Position numbers and translations under genes: made by a program. 64,000 bases of DNA from Allobosea robiniae (GTDB taxonomy: Bacteria > Pseudomonadota > Alphaproteobacteria > Rhizobiales > Beijerinckiaceae): the NCBI RefSeq assembly GCF_900102525.1, contig NZ_FNBZ01000005.1:248001-312000 (forward strand), read 5' to 3'. How positions within the stretch are numbered: position 1 is the stretch's first letter; each line of letters starts with the position of its first letter. Below, piece by piece: positions 8,080 to 16,783 of the stretch. The notes below the pieces were generated by a model. That model had not been told where the DNA came from, made no database searches, and saw nothing but the letters and a program-made list of their open reading frames with translations.

Positions 8080-10962
8080 ATGAGCTTGATCAAGGAAATC
8101 GACTACGGCACGCCGATCCGTCTCTCCGAGAAGACTGTGACGCTGACCATCGACGGCCAGAGCATCACGGTGCCCGCCGGCACCTCGGTGATGGCGGCGG
8201 CAATGAGCCTGGGCACCAAGATCCCCAAGCTCTGCGCCACCGACTCGCTCGAACCCTTCGGCTCCTGCCGGCTCTGCCTCGTCGAGATCGAGGGGCGGCG
8301 CGGCACGCCAGCCTCCTGCACCACGCCGGCCGAAGAGGGCATGGTCGTGCGCACGCAGTCGGAGAATCTCTCCGGCCTGCGCAAGGGCGTGATGGAGCTC
8401 TACATATCCGACCATCCGCTGGACTGCCTGACCTGCTCGGCCAATGGCGACTGCGAATTGCAGGACATGGCCGGCGCCGTGGGCTTGCGCGAGGTGCGCT
8501 ATGGCTATGAGGGCGAGAACCACGTCTTCGCCAAGGGCAAGGACGGCGCGGTCAACGAGAACTGGCTCGCGCAGGATACGTCCAACCCCTATTTCACCTA
8601 CGACCCCTCGAAATGCATCGTCTGCAATCGCTGCGTGCGGGCCTGCGAGGAGGTGCAGGGCACCTTCGCGCTGACGATCACCGGCCGCGGCTTCGACTCC
8701 CGCGTCGCGGCGGGGCCGACCGATTTCCTTGGTTCGGAATGCGTCTCCTGCGGCGCCTGCGTGCAGGCCTGCCCGACGGCGACGCTGATGGAGAACAAGG
8801 TCATCGAGCACGGCCAGCCCGAGCATTCGGTGATCACGACCTGCGCCTATTGCGGCGTCGGCTGCTCGTTCAAAGCCGAGATGCAGGGCGACCGCGTCAT
8901 CCGCATGGTGCCCTACAAGGACGGCAAGGCGAACGAGGGCCATAGCTGCGTCAAGGGCCGCTTCGCCTGGGGCTATGCGACCCATACCGACCGCATGACC
9001 AAGCCGATGATCCGGACGAAGATCACGGACCCGTGGCGCGAAGTCTCCTGGGAAGAGGCGATCAACTACGCGGCCTCCGAGTTCAAGCGCATCCAGGCGA
9101 AGTACGGCCGTGAATCGGTTGGCGCCATCACCTCGTCGCGCTGCACCAACGAGGAGGTCTTCCTCGTCCAGAAGCTGGTGCGCGCCGCCTTCCGCAACAA
9201 CAACGTCGATACCTGCGCCCGCGTCTGCCATTCGCCGACCGGATATGGCCTCAGGACGACGCTCGGCACCTCGGCCGGCACGCAGGACTTCAAGTCGGTC
9301 GCCAAGTCCGACGTCATCCTCGTCATCGGCGCCAACCCGACCGACGGCCACCCGGTCTTCGCCTCGCGGATGAAGAAGCGCATCCGCGAGGGCGCCCGCC
9401 TGATCGTCGCCGATCCCCGCCGGATCGACATGGTGCAGTCGCCCCATATCAAGGCGGATTACCACCTGCCGCTCAAGCCCGGCACCAATGTCGCGCTGCT
9501 CAATGCGCTGAGCCATGTCGTCGTCACCGAAGGGCTGATCGACGAGGCCTATGTGCGCGAGCGCTGCGATCTCGGCGATTTCGAGCACTGGGCCCGCTTC
9601 GTCGCCCGCGAGGAGAATTCGCCGGAGGCAAGCGAGGCCTATACCGGCGTGCCGGCGGCCGATGTGCGCGCCGCGGCGCGGCTCTACGCCACCGGCGGCA
9701 ATGGCGCGATCTATTACGGGCTCGGCGTCACCGAGCACAGCCAGGGCTCGACCACGGTGATGGCGATGGCCAACCTCGCCATGGCGACCGGCAATATCGG
9801 GCGCGACGGCGTCGGCATCAATCCGCTGCGCGGCCAGAACAATGTCCAGGGTTCCTGCGACATGGGCTCCTTCCCGCACGAGTTCTCGGGCTATCGCCAC
9901 GTCTCCGACGACTCGACCCGGCAGGTCTTCGAGATGCTCTGGGGCGTGCCGCTCGATCCCGAGCAGGGCCTGCGCATCAACAACATGCTCGACGAGGCGG
10001 TCGAAGGCACCTTCAAGGGCCTCTATGTCCAGGGCGAGGACATCGCCCAGTCCGACCCCAACACCAAACATGTCACGGCCGGGCTGGCCTCGATGGAATG
10101 CGTCGTCATCCAGGACATCTTCCTGAACGAGACGGCGAAATACGCCCATGTCTTCCTGCCGGGCGCCTCCTTCCTGGAGAAGGACGGCACCTTCACCAAT
10201 GCCGAGCGGCGCATCAACCGCGTCCGGCAGGTGATGGCGCCGCTGTCCGGCAAGGACGAGTGGCAGGTCACGATCGAGCTGGCGCGGGCACTCGGCTACG
10301 AGATGGCTTATGGCCATCCGGGCGACATCATGGACGAGATCGCGCGCCTCACCCCGAGCTTCGCCGGCGTCTCCTATGACAAGCTGGACAAGCTCGGCTC
10401 GGTGCAGTGGCCCTGCAACGACAAGGCGCCGACCGGCACGCCCCTGATGCATGTCGACCGCTTCGTGCGCGGCAAGGGCAAGTTCATGATCACGGAATAC
10501 GTCCCGACCGACGAGCGGACCGGGCCGCGCTTCCCGCTGCTGCTCACCACCGGGCGCATCCTCTCGCAATACAATGTCGGCGCGCAGACGCGCCGCACCG
10601 AGAACGGCGCCTGGCATGACGAGGACGTGCTGGAGATCCACGCCTTCGACGCCGAGAGCCGCGGCATCCGCGACGGCGACCTCGTCGCGCTCGCCAGCCG
10701 GTCGGGCGATATCGCGCTCAGGGCCATGATCTCCGAGCGCATGCAGCCGGGCGTAGTCTACACCACCTTCCACCACGCCAAGACCGGTGCCAACGTCATC
10801 ACCACCGATTATTCGGACTGGGCGACCAACTGCCCGGAATACAAGGTCACCGCTGTCGACGTCCGGCGCACCAATGCTTATTCCGCGTGGCAGGAGAAGA
10901 ATTTCGAGGAGGACGTGACCTTGCGCCGGATCGCGGAACGCCTGCCCGATGCCGCGGAATAA
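8080..10962 (+). CDS. fdsA: NAD-dependent formate dehydrogenase alpha subunit, molybdenum/tungsten catalytic subunit
   Basis: A 960-residue catalytic subunit oxidising formate to CO2 at a bis-MGD molybdenum centre. The N-terminus is NuoG-like with a [2Fe-2S] group (GSCRLCLVEIEG) and a His-Cys [4Fe-4S] group (HPLDCLTCSANGDC). Two ferredoxin-type clusters (CIVCNRCVRAC and CVSCGACVQACP) and the proximal cluster (CAYCGVGC ... CVKGR) follow. The catalytic position is cysteine (VDTCARVCHSPTG), so this is the Cys and not the selenocysteine form. Length equals that of characterised FdsA proteins. Its last 14 bases overlap fdhD. Confidence 0.95.
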   Translation: MSLIKEIDYGTPIRLSEKTVTLTIDGQSITVPAGTSVMAAAMSLGTKIPKLCATDSLEPFGSCRLCLVEIEGRRGTPASCTTPAEEGMVVRTQSENLSGLRKGVMELYISDHPLDCLTCSANGDCELQDMAGAVGLREVRYGYEGENHVFAKGKDGAVNENWLAQDTSNPYFTYDPSKCIVCNRCVRACEEVQGTFALTITGRGFDSRVAAGPTDFLGSECVSCGACVQACPTATLMENKVIEHGQPEHSVITTCAYCGVGCSFKAEMQGDRVIRMVPYKDGKANEGHSCVKGRFAWGYATHTDRMTKPMIRTKITDPWREVSWEEAINYAASEFKRIQAKYGRESVGAITSSRCTNEEVFLVQKLVRAAFRNNNVDTCARVCHSPTGYGLRTTLGTSAGTQDFKSVAKSDVILVIGANPTDGHPVFASRMKKRIREGARLIVADPRRIDMVQSPHIKADYHLPLKPGTNVALLNALSHVVVTEGLIDEAYVRERCDLGDFEHWARFVAREENSPEASEAYTGVPAADVRAAARLYATGGNGAIYYGLGVTEHSQGSTTVMAMANLAMATGNIGRDGVGINPLRGQNNVQGSCDMGSFPHEFSGYRHVSDDSTRQVFEMLWGVPLDPEQGLRINNMLDEAVEGTFKGLYVQGEDIAQSDPNTKHVTAGLASMECVVIQDIFLNETAKYAHVFLPGASFLEKDGTFTNAERRINRVRQVMAPLSGKDEWQVTIELARALGYEMAYGHPGDIMDEIARLTPSFAGVSYDKLDKLGSVQWPCNDKAPTGTPLMHVDRFVRGKGKFMITEYVPTDERTGPRFPLLLTTGRILSQYNVGAQTRRTENGAWHDEDVLEIHAFDAESRGIRDGDLVALASRSGDIALRAMISERMQPGVVYTTFHHAKTGANVITTDYSDWATNCPEYKVTAVDVRRTNAYSAWQEKNFEEDVTLRRIAERLPDAAE

Positions 10963-11791
10963 CCCGCCCGCCCAGCCGCCGGCCTCGGCCGCCGTCACGG
11001 CTGAGCCGCTGCGCTTCGGCGCGGCACGGGAGGATGCGCGCGAGATCGAGGTCGCGGTCGAGACACCCATCAACATCGTCTACGGCAACATGCCCTATGC
11101 GGTGATGATGGCGAGCCCGTCGGATCTGGAGGATTTCGTCACCGGCTTCAGCCTGACCGAGGGCATCGTTCGAGACGCCTCCGAGATCCGCGGCGTCGCC
11201 GTCGAACCGAAGGACGAAGGCGTCATCGTCACCGTCGAGCTTGCGCCCGGCCGCTTCCGCGAGCATCTGGCGCGGCGGCGCAACCTCTCGGGCCGGACCT
11301 CCTGCGGGCTCTGCGGGGTCGAGACCATCGAGGAGATCCCGATGGCCGATGCGGCGACGCGAGCGTCCCGGGCCGTATCCGCCGCGGCAATCGAGACAGC
11401 ACTTGCTGAACTCGACAAGCACCAGCCGCTGAGCCAGCTCACCCGCGCCGTCCATGCCGCTGCCTGGTGCGATGCGAACGGCGCGATCCTGGCCGTGCGC
11501 GAGGATGTCGGCCGCCACAACGCGCTCGACAAGCTGATCGGCGCACGGCTCCGCGCAGGGGCGGATGCGAGCGAAGGCTTCCTGCTCGTCACCAGCCGCG
11601 CCTCCTTCGAAATGGTCGAGAAGGCCGCGATCTTCGGCGCGGGAACGCTGGTCGCGATCTCGGCACCGACCTCGCTCGCGATCGAGCGGGCGAAGCACCT
11701 CGGCCTGACTCTTGCCGCGGTCGCGCGCCGCGACGGCTGCATCGTCTTCACCGGTGCGCTCGCGCCCGAATCCGAGACCATTGCCCGATGA
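10949..11791 (+). CDS. fdhD: FdhD, sulfurtransferase/chaperone for formate dehydrogenase activation
   Basis: A 280-residue protein needed to sulfurate the molybdenum cofactor of formate dehydrogenases, taking sulfur from IscS to the bis-MGD cofactor. The CxxC motif that carries the sulfur is visible as SCGLC (residues 119-122), followed by the DVGRHNALDKLIG and LVTSRASFEMVEKA segments that mark the family. The gene starts inside the end of fdsA and its stop overlaps the fdsD start, so subunit and maturation factor are made together. It corresponds to FdsC of other fds operons. Confidence 0.93.
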   Translation: MPRNNPPAQPPASAAVTAEPLRFGAAREDAREIEVAVETPINIVYGNMPYAVMMASPSDLEDFVTGFSLTEGIVRDASEIRGVAVEPKDEGVIVTVELAPGRFREHLARRRNLSGRTSCGLCGVETIEEIPMADAATRASRAVSAAAIETALAELDKHQPLSQLTRAVHAAAWCDANGAILAVREDVGRHNALDKLIGARLRAGADASEGFLLVTSRASFEMVEKAAIFGAGTLVAISAPTSLAIERAKHLGLTLAAVARRDGCIVFTGALAPESETIAR

Positions 11792-12060
11792 CGGAGGCCG
11801 GCCTGACCACAGAACCCACCGCGGCCGACCACCACGCGGAGAACGTCGCGAAGCTCCTGCGCATGGCCGGGCAGATCGCCGATTTCTTCAAGGCCTATCC
11901 GGAAGCGGAGGCCATCGCCTCCATCGCCGACCACATCAACCAGTTCTGGACCGGGCGCATGCGCGGGGACTTCCTCGCCGCCTTCGCGGACCGGCCGGAG
12001 GACCTCCCGCCCCTGCTGCGGCAAGCCCTGCCGCGGATCAGGCCGGGGCGCGGAGGATAG
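11788..12060 (+). CDS. fdsD: Formate dehydrogenase delta subunit
   Basis: A 90-residue protein, MTEAGLTTEPTAADHHAE at the start, with the KLLRMAGQIADFFKAYPE and HINQFWTGRMRGDF segments that are the signature of FdsD. It is a small accessory subunit with a role in assembly or stability of the FDH complex. The ATG overlaps the fdhD stop (ATGA). It ends the fdsGBA-fdhD-fdsD set. The length is normal for this family. Confidence 0.9.
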   Translation: MTEAGLTTEPTAADHHAENVAKLLRMAGQIADFFKAYPEAEAIASIADHINQFWTGRMRGDFLAAFADRPEDLPPLLRQALPRIRPGRGG

Positions 12061-12157
12061 CGCGTAAGCCGCCGCCCTGGCGGCGCATCGAGAGAGTGCA
12101 ACGAGCCGGGAACCTACCTGGCCCGAACAGCGAAGCCATGGGGAAAGGAACCGGGGA

Positions 12158-13816
12158 ATGAGTGTCGCACAGGATATCGGACAGGCGGGAGGCGGCATCG
12201 GCCTGCTCGACCGCGAAAGGACCATCGCCAAACCGGGCTTCAACCGCTGGCTCGTGCCCCCGGCTGCGCTCTGCATCCACCTGTGCATCGGCATGGCCTA
12301 TGGCTTCTCGGTGTTCTGGCTGCCGCTCAGCCAGGCGATCGGCATCACCAAGCCCGTCGCCTGCGCGGCGGATGTCGGCCTGATCGGCTCGCTGTTCACC
12401 ACGGCTTGCGACTGGAAGGTCGCCGATCTCGGCTGGATGTACACGCTGTTCTTCGTGCTGCTCGGCTCCTCGGCCGCGATCTGGGGCGGCTGGCTCGAGC
12501 GCGTCGGCCCGCGCAAGGCGGCCTTCGTCTCGACGCTGTGCTGGTGCGGCGGCCTCATGATCTCGGCGCTCGGCGTCTACTGGCACCAGCTCTGGATGCT
12601 GTGGCTTGGCTCCGGCGTGATCGGCGGCATCGGGCTCGGCCTCGGCTATATCTCGCCGGTCTCGACCCTGGTGAAATGGTTCCCGGACCGGCGCGGCATG
12701 GCGACCGGCATGGCGATCATGGGCTTCGGCGGCGGCGCGATGATCGGCTCGCCGCTGGCGGACATGCTGATGAACTATTTCAAGACCCCGGCCTCGGTCG
12801 GCGTCTGGCAGACCTTCGTCGCAATGGCCGCGATCTATTTCGTCTTCATGATGGCCGGCACCTTCGGCTACCGCATCCCGCCGGCCAACTGGCGCCCCGA
12901 GGGCTGGACCCCGCCGGCGACGCAGAACGCCATGATCACCTCCGGTCACGTGCATCTCCAGAACGCGCATAAGACACCGCAGTTCTGGCTGATCTGGTCG
13001 GTGCTGACGCTCAACGTCTCGGCCGGCATCGGCGTGCTCGGCATGGCCTCGCCGATGCTGCAGGAGATCTTCGCGGGCTCGCTGATCGGGAAGCCGGAGA
13101 TCGGCTTCGCGGCGCTCGACGCCGGGCAGAAGACGCAGATCGCCACGATCGCCGCGGCCTTCGTCGGCCTGCTCTCGCTGTTCAACATCGCCGGGCGCTT
13201 CTTCTGGGCCTCGCTCTCTGACAAGCTCGGCCGCAAGCTGACCTATGCCACCTTCTTCGGGCTCGGCATCCTGCTCTATGCGCTCTCGCCCTGGGCGGCG
13301 CATGCCGGGTCGCTGGCGCTCTTCGTCGCCTTCTTCTGCATCATCCTGTCGATGTATGGCGGCGGCTTCGCGACGGTACCGGCCTATCTCGCCGACATGT
13401 TCGGCACCCAGTTCGTCGGCGCGATCCATGGCCGCCTGCTGACGGCGTGGTCTACGGCCGGCATCATCGGCCCGGTGGTGGTCAACTATATCCGCGAGGC
13501 GCAGATCAATGCCGGCGTGCCGCGCGCGCAGGTCTATGACCGCACCATGTACATCCTCGCCGGCATGCTGGTGCTCGGCTTCCTCTGCAACCTGCTGGTC
13601 CGCCCCGTCGCGGCCAAATGGTTCATGAAGGATGCCGAGGTCGCGGCCTTGCAGAAGCGGTCGGCCAGTGTCGACGGGGCAGCTCACTACGGCTCCTACG
13701 GCATCGGCAAGGGCGGGTTCGACGGCACGGCCATGCTCGCCTGGGCCGTGGTCGGCCTGCCGATCGCCTGGGGCGTCTGGATCACCCTGTCGAAGTCACT
13801 GGCGCTGTTCCGCTAA
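12158..13816 (+). CDS. MFS transporter of the oxalate:formate antiporter family
   Basis: A 552-residue, roughly 12-14 helix membrane carrier of the major facilitator superfamily, OFA subgroup. Characteristic segments are GMAYGFSVFWLPLSQ in helix 1, GIGLGLGYISPVSTLVKWFPDRRGMATG in the helix 4-5 region and FNIAGRFFWASLSDKLGRK after helix 7. It is longer than OxlT owing to an insertion after helix 1 (about residues 65-90) and an extra C-terminal helix. Lying 97 bp after fdsD, it probably moves formate or a related carboxylate (oxalate, or a formate-yielding compound) for the dehydrogenase. The substrate is inferred from context, not shown. Confidence 0.85.
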   Translation: MSVAQDIGQAGGGIGLLDRERTIAKPGFNRWLVPPAALCIHLCIGMAYGFSVFWLPLSQAIGITKPVACAADVGLIGSLFTTACDWKVADLGWMYTLFFVLLGSSAAIWGGWLERVGPRKAAFVSTLCWCGGLMISALGVYWHQLWMLWLGSGVIGGIGLGLGYISPVSTLVKWFPDRRGMATGMAIMGFGGGAMIGSPLADMLMNYFKTPASVGVWQTFVAMAAIYFVFMMAGTFGYRIPPANWRPEGWTPPATQNAMITSGHVHLQNAHKTPQFWLIWSVLTLNVSAGIGVLGMASPMLQEIFAGSLIGKPEIGFAALDAGQKTQIATIAAAFVGLLSLFNIAGRFFWASLSDKLGRKLTYATFFGLGILLYALSPWAAHAGSLALFVAFFCIILSMYGGGFATVPAYLADMFGTQFVGAIHGRLLTAWSTAGIIGPVVVNYIREAQINAGVPRAQVYDRTMYILAGMLVLGFLCNLLVRPVAAKWFMKDAEVAALQKRSASVDGAAHYGSYGIGKGGFDGTAMLAWAVVGLPIAWGVWITLSKSLALFR

Positions 13817-13839
13817 ACGACGACATCCCTGCCCTACCC

Positions 13840-13873
13840 GAAGGCCCGCATCGAGCGATCGGTGCGGGCCTTC
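13840..13873 (+). terminator. Hairpin terminator after the fds/OFA operon
   Basis: An 11-base perfect stem (GAAGGCCCGCA and its complement) with a 12-base loop begins 23 bases after the carrier stop. No long T tract follows, only TCGTCTGTT. It may also serve the convergent ABM gene at 13906. Confidence 0.65.
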
Positions 13874-13905
13874 GTCTGTTGCGATACAGCGTTCAAACGG
13901 GGGCG

Positions 13906-14202
13906 CTATTTCAGCGACAAGGCAACCGTGCCGGCGATCGGATCGGTGACGCCGAGCCCGCCGCCGAGATCGTCGAGCGTATGGCGGAAGCTGTTGAGCG
14001 TGGCGATCATCTGCGGGCGCGCCGCCGCCATCGCGTCCATGCTCTCCCATTCTGCGATGATGCAATAGCGCCCCTCCCCGGCGGCGATGATGTTCGCGTG
14101 CCGCAGGCCCGGCCAGTCGGCGGCGACATTGCGATGGGCGTCGAGAAAGGCGGTCTCCATCCCCGGCTTGACCTTGAAACGAACGGCATTGAATGCGGTC
14201 AT
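13906..14202 (-). CDS. Small ABM-domain (antibiotic biosynthesis monooxygenase-like) protein
   Basis: A 98-residue protein with a dimeric alpha-beta barrel pattern: FNAVRFKVKPGMETAFLDAH, then RYCIIAEWESMDAMAAARP. These are typical of ABM/YdhR-type small proteins, whose members range from monooxygenases to proteins of unknown activity. The start was set at MTAFNAV because it has GGAGG 5 bases upstream; the frame stays open 22 codons further without family similarity. It is not obviously tied to its neighbours. No catalytic assignment is justified. Confidence 0.7.
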   Translation of the reverse strand: MTAFNAVRFKVKPGMETAFLDAHRNVAADWPGLRHANIIAAGEGRYCIIAEWESMDAMAAARPQMIATLNSFRHTLDDLGGGLGVTDPIAGTVALSLK

Positions 14203-14360
14203 GGCGGCCTCCAGCGTTCGGAGAGATGACCTTACGGCAATCGATGTGCTTCTCCTCGTCACGATCACGTGCCGGTGAACCCAACGAGCACCAGGCCGTT
14301 GTCAGAGAGTAGCTTTCCAGGCGCAGGATAACCCACCCAACCAGAACGGGAGACAGCACC

Positions 14361-14792
14361 ATGGCGATCAACAAGACCGGCTCGGCCCATTGGGAAGGCG
14401 GCATCAAGGACGGCAAGGGCACGATCTCGACCGAGACCAAGGCGCTTGACGCCTATCCCTACGGCTTTTCCAGCCGCTTCGAAGGCAAGCCCGGCAGCAA
14501 TCCCGAGGAACTGATCGGCGCGGCGCATGCCGCCTGCTTCACCATGGCGCTCTCGCTGATCCTCGGCGAGGCCAATCTCAAGGCCGATGCGCTCGACACC
14601 ACGGCGCGGGTAACGCTCGACAAGCTCGAGGACGGCTATGCCATCACCGCGATCCACCTGACGCTGAAAGGCAAGGTGCCCGGCGCCGACCAGGCGACCT
14701 TCGAGTCGCTGGCCGGCAAGGCCAAGGCCGGCTGCCCGGTCTCGAAACTGTTCAAGGCGCCAATCACGCTGGAAGCGACGCTGGTCAGCTAA
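14361..14792 (+). CDS. osmC: OsmC family peroxiredoxin
   Basis: A 143-residue OsmC-type hydroperoxide reductase, a cytoplasmic thiol peroxidase acting on organic peroxides. The two catalytic cysteines are visible: Cys59 in AAHAACFTMAL and Cys125 in AGCPVSKLFK. The N-terminal GSAHWEGGIKDGKGT segment is also typical. It is preceded by a GGGAGA site and about 158 bp of non-coding DNA. It ends 5 bp from the convergent ABC ATPase gene. The OsmC subgroup is favoured over Ohr by the N-terminal sequence. Confidence 0.9.
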   Translation: MAINKTGSAHWEGGIKDGKGTISTETKALDAYPYGFSSRFEGKPGSNPEELIGAAHAACFTMALSLILGEANLKADALDTTARVTLDKLEDGYAITAIHLTLKGKVPGADQATFESLAGKAKAGCPVSKLFKAPITLEATLVS

Positions 14793-14796
14793 CGCT

Positions 14797-15801
14797 TCAG
14801 GCGAAGTGGCAGGAGACGCTGACCCCGCCCAGTTGCCGCAGCTCCGGCCGCTCGACGCGGCAGCGATCGGCGGCCTGGGCGCAGCGCGGATTGAAGGTGC
14901 AGCCGGCCGGCGGATTGATCGGGCTCGGCACCTCGCCCGACATCGGCCGGCGCTCCCGGTTCGGCCGTTCGACATCGGGGATCGTGTCGAGCAGCAGGCG
15001 CGTATAGGGGTGCTGCGGCCGGGTGAAGACCTGCTCGGCCGGGCCTGCCTCGACGAAGCGGCCGAGATACATGATCGCCAGCTCGTCCGACATGTGCCGG
15101 ACGACCGAGAGATTGTGGCTGATGAAGAGATAGGTCAGCCCGAACTCCTTCTGCAGCCGGACCATCAGGTTGAGGATCTGCGCCTGCACGGAGACGTCGA
15201 GCGCCGAGGTCGGCTCGTCGCAAACGAGGAAATCGGCCTCTGTCGCGAGCGCACGGGCGATCGAGATGCGCTGGCGCTGGCCGCCGGAGAAGGCATGCGG
15301 ATAACGGCTCGCATCGGTACGCGAGAGGCCGACCACTTCCAGCAGGTCGCCGACGCGCTGCTGGACCGCCGCCTCGCCGGACCTGAGCTTCAGCTCGCGG
15401 ATCGGCTCGGCGATGATGTCGCCGACGCGCCAGCGCGGATTGAGCGAGGCATAGGGGTCCTGGAAGATCATCTGCACGCGCGGCGGGCCGATGGTGCCGT
15501 CGGCACGGCGGATGTCGCGGAAGCTGAGCCTGCCCTCGGTCGGCCGCTGCAGGCCGACGACCATGCGGGCGAGCGTCGATTTTCCGCAGCCGGATTCGCC
15601 GACGATGCTGAAGGTGGTGCCGCGCCTGACCGTGAAGGAGACGCTTTCGACCGCCCGCAGGATGCGCCGCGGCTCGTGCGAGAACAGTCGGGACAAAGCC
15701 GGCGCCGACACATCGAAGCGGCAGCAGGCGGCGGCGACGTCGAGAATGATGTCGTCACCCGCTGCCTTGGCGGGGGCGAGCGTCGAAACCTGCTCAAGCA
15801 T
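14797..15801 (-). CDS. Oligopeptide-type ABC transporter ATP-binding protein (DppF-like)
   Basis: A 334-residue nucleotide-binding subunit of a Dpp/Opp-type importer. It contains Walker A GESGCGKST, the signature FSGGQRQRISIARAL and Walker B DFLVCDEPTSALD, then the oligo_HPY C-terminal extension with the CTFNPRCAQAADRC cysteine cluster typical of DppD/F. It overlaps the other ATPase gene by 8 bases and is the last gene of a seven-gene minus-strand operon. The partner binding protein is encoded at 21559. The substrate is unknown and likely matches the amidohydrolases in the same operon. Confidence 0.9.
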   Translation of the reverse strand: MLEQVSTLAPAKAAGDDIILDVAAACCRFDVSAPALSRLFSHEPRRILRAVESVSFTVRRGTTFSIVGESGCGKSTLARMVVGLQRPTEGRLSFRDIRRADGTIGPPRVQMIFQDPYASLNPRWRVGDIIAEPIRELKLRSGEAAVQQRVGDLLEVVGLSRTDASRYPHAFSGGQRQRISIARALATEADFLVCDEPTSALDVSVQAQILNLMVRLQKEFGLTYLFISHNLSVVRHMSDELAIMYLGRFVEAGPAEQVFTRPQHPYTRLLLDTIPDVERPNRERRPMSGEVPSPINPPAGCTFNPRCAQAADRCRVERPELRQLGGVSVSCHFA

Positions 15802-16783
15802 GGGCCGCCTCCTTCAGGGGGAAATGGCAGGCGGCCGCATGACCCGAGGGAGGCAGGCCGGGCTTGTGCTCGCGGCAGAAATCCTCCGCCCGGCCGCAAC
15901 GCGGATTGAAGGCGCATCCCGGCGGAATGGCGTTGAGGCGCGGCATGGCGCCGTCGATCTGGTTGAGATGCTCGTGGCGGACATGGACGCTCGGGATCGA
16001 GGCCATCAGCCCGGCGGTGTAGGGATGGCTCGGCCGGCGCGTCACGTCCTCGACCGGGCCGATCTCGACGATGCGGCCGGCATACATCACCGCGACGCGA
16101 TCGGCCGTCTCGGCGATAACGCCCATGTCGTGGGTGACCAGCATGATCGCCGTGCCGTGCTCGCGGCAGAGCCGCTTCAGCAAGGTCGTGATCTGCGCCT
16201 GGATCGAGACGTCGAGCGCCGTCGTCGGCTCATCCGCGATGATCAGCGAGGGCTCGGCGCAGAGTGCGAGCGCGATGACGACGCGCTGGCGCATGCCGCC
16301 GGAGAACTGGTGCGGGAAATGGTCGATCCGCGTTTCGGCTGCGGGGATGCCGACCTCCTTGAGCAGGTCGAGTGCGCGCTTGCGCGCTTCCGCCCGGCTG
16401 ACCGGCAGGTGGGTCAGGATGGTCTCGACGAGCTGGTCGCCGACCTTGAGCAAGGGATGCAGCGAGGTCAGCGGGTCCTGGAAGATCGCGCCGATGCGCC
16501 GGCCGCGCAGCTTGCGCATCGCCTCCGCCGGGAGGTTGTCGATGCGCTGGCCCGAGAGATGGATCTCACCGCCGGCGATACGGCCCGGCGGATCGAGCAG
16601 GCCGATCACCGCCGTGCCGGTCAGGGACTTGCCCGCCCCGGATTCGCCGACCACGCCCAAGATCTCGCCGGGCGCGATGTCGAAAGAGACGCCATCGAGC
16701 GCCGTCAACGCGCCATGCCGGCCGTCGAAGACGATGCGCAGGTCGCGCACGGAGAGAAGAGGCGCTGCGGCGGATGCGGTCAT
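15794..16783 (-). CDS. Oligopeptide-type ABC transporter ATP-binding protein (DppD-like)
   Basis: A 329-residue second ATPase of the same importer. Walker A GESGAGKSLTGTAV, signature [15 protein letters not shown], Walker [13 protein letters not shown] and the C-terminal GCAFNPRCGRAEDFC cluster are all present. It overlaps the amidohydrolase gene upstream by 4 bases and dppF downstream by 8, implying coupled translation. It forms a heterodimer with the DppF-like protein. Confidence 0.9.
   Translation of the reverse strand: MTASAAAPLLSVRDLRIVFDGRHGALTALDGVSFDIAPGEILGVVGESGAGKSLTGTAVIGLLDPPGRIAGGEIHLSGQRIDNLPAEAMRKLRGRRIGAIFQDPLTSLHPLLKVGDQLVETILTHLPVSRAEARKRALDLLKEVGIPAAETRIDHFPHQFSGGMRQRVVIALALCAEPSLIIADEPTTALDVSIQAQITTLLKRLCREHGTAIMLVTHDMGVIAETADRVAVMYAGRIVEIGPVEDVTRRPSHPYTAGLMASIPSVHVRHEHLNQIDGAMPRLNAIPPGCAFNPRCGRAEDFCREHKPGLPPSGHAAACHFPLKEAAHA

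Noticed and set aside
9190..9230. Possible selenocysteine formate dehydrogenase
   Set aside because: The catalytic position in FdsA is a cysteine codon in VDTCARVCHSP; there is no in-frame TGA, and FdsA belongs to the Cys-type cytoplasmic enzymes.
7894..11076. A 1060-codon open frame on the minus strand opposite fdsA
   Set aside because: It is antisense to a well-motifed FdsA. Its composition (Asp/His/Arg/Gly-rich, no fold-like pattern) is what the complementary frame of GC-rich coding DNA gives.
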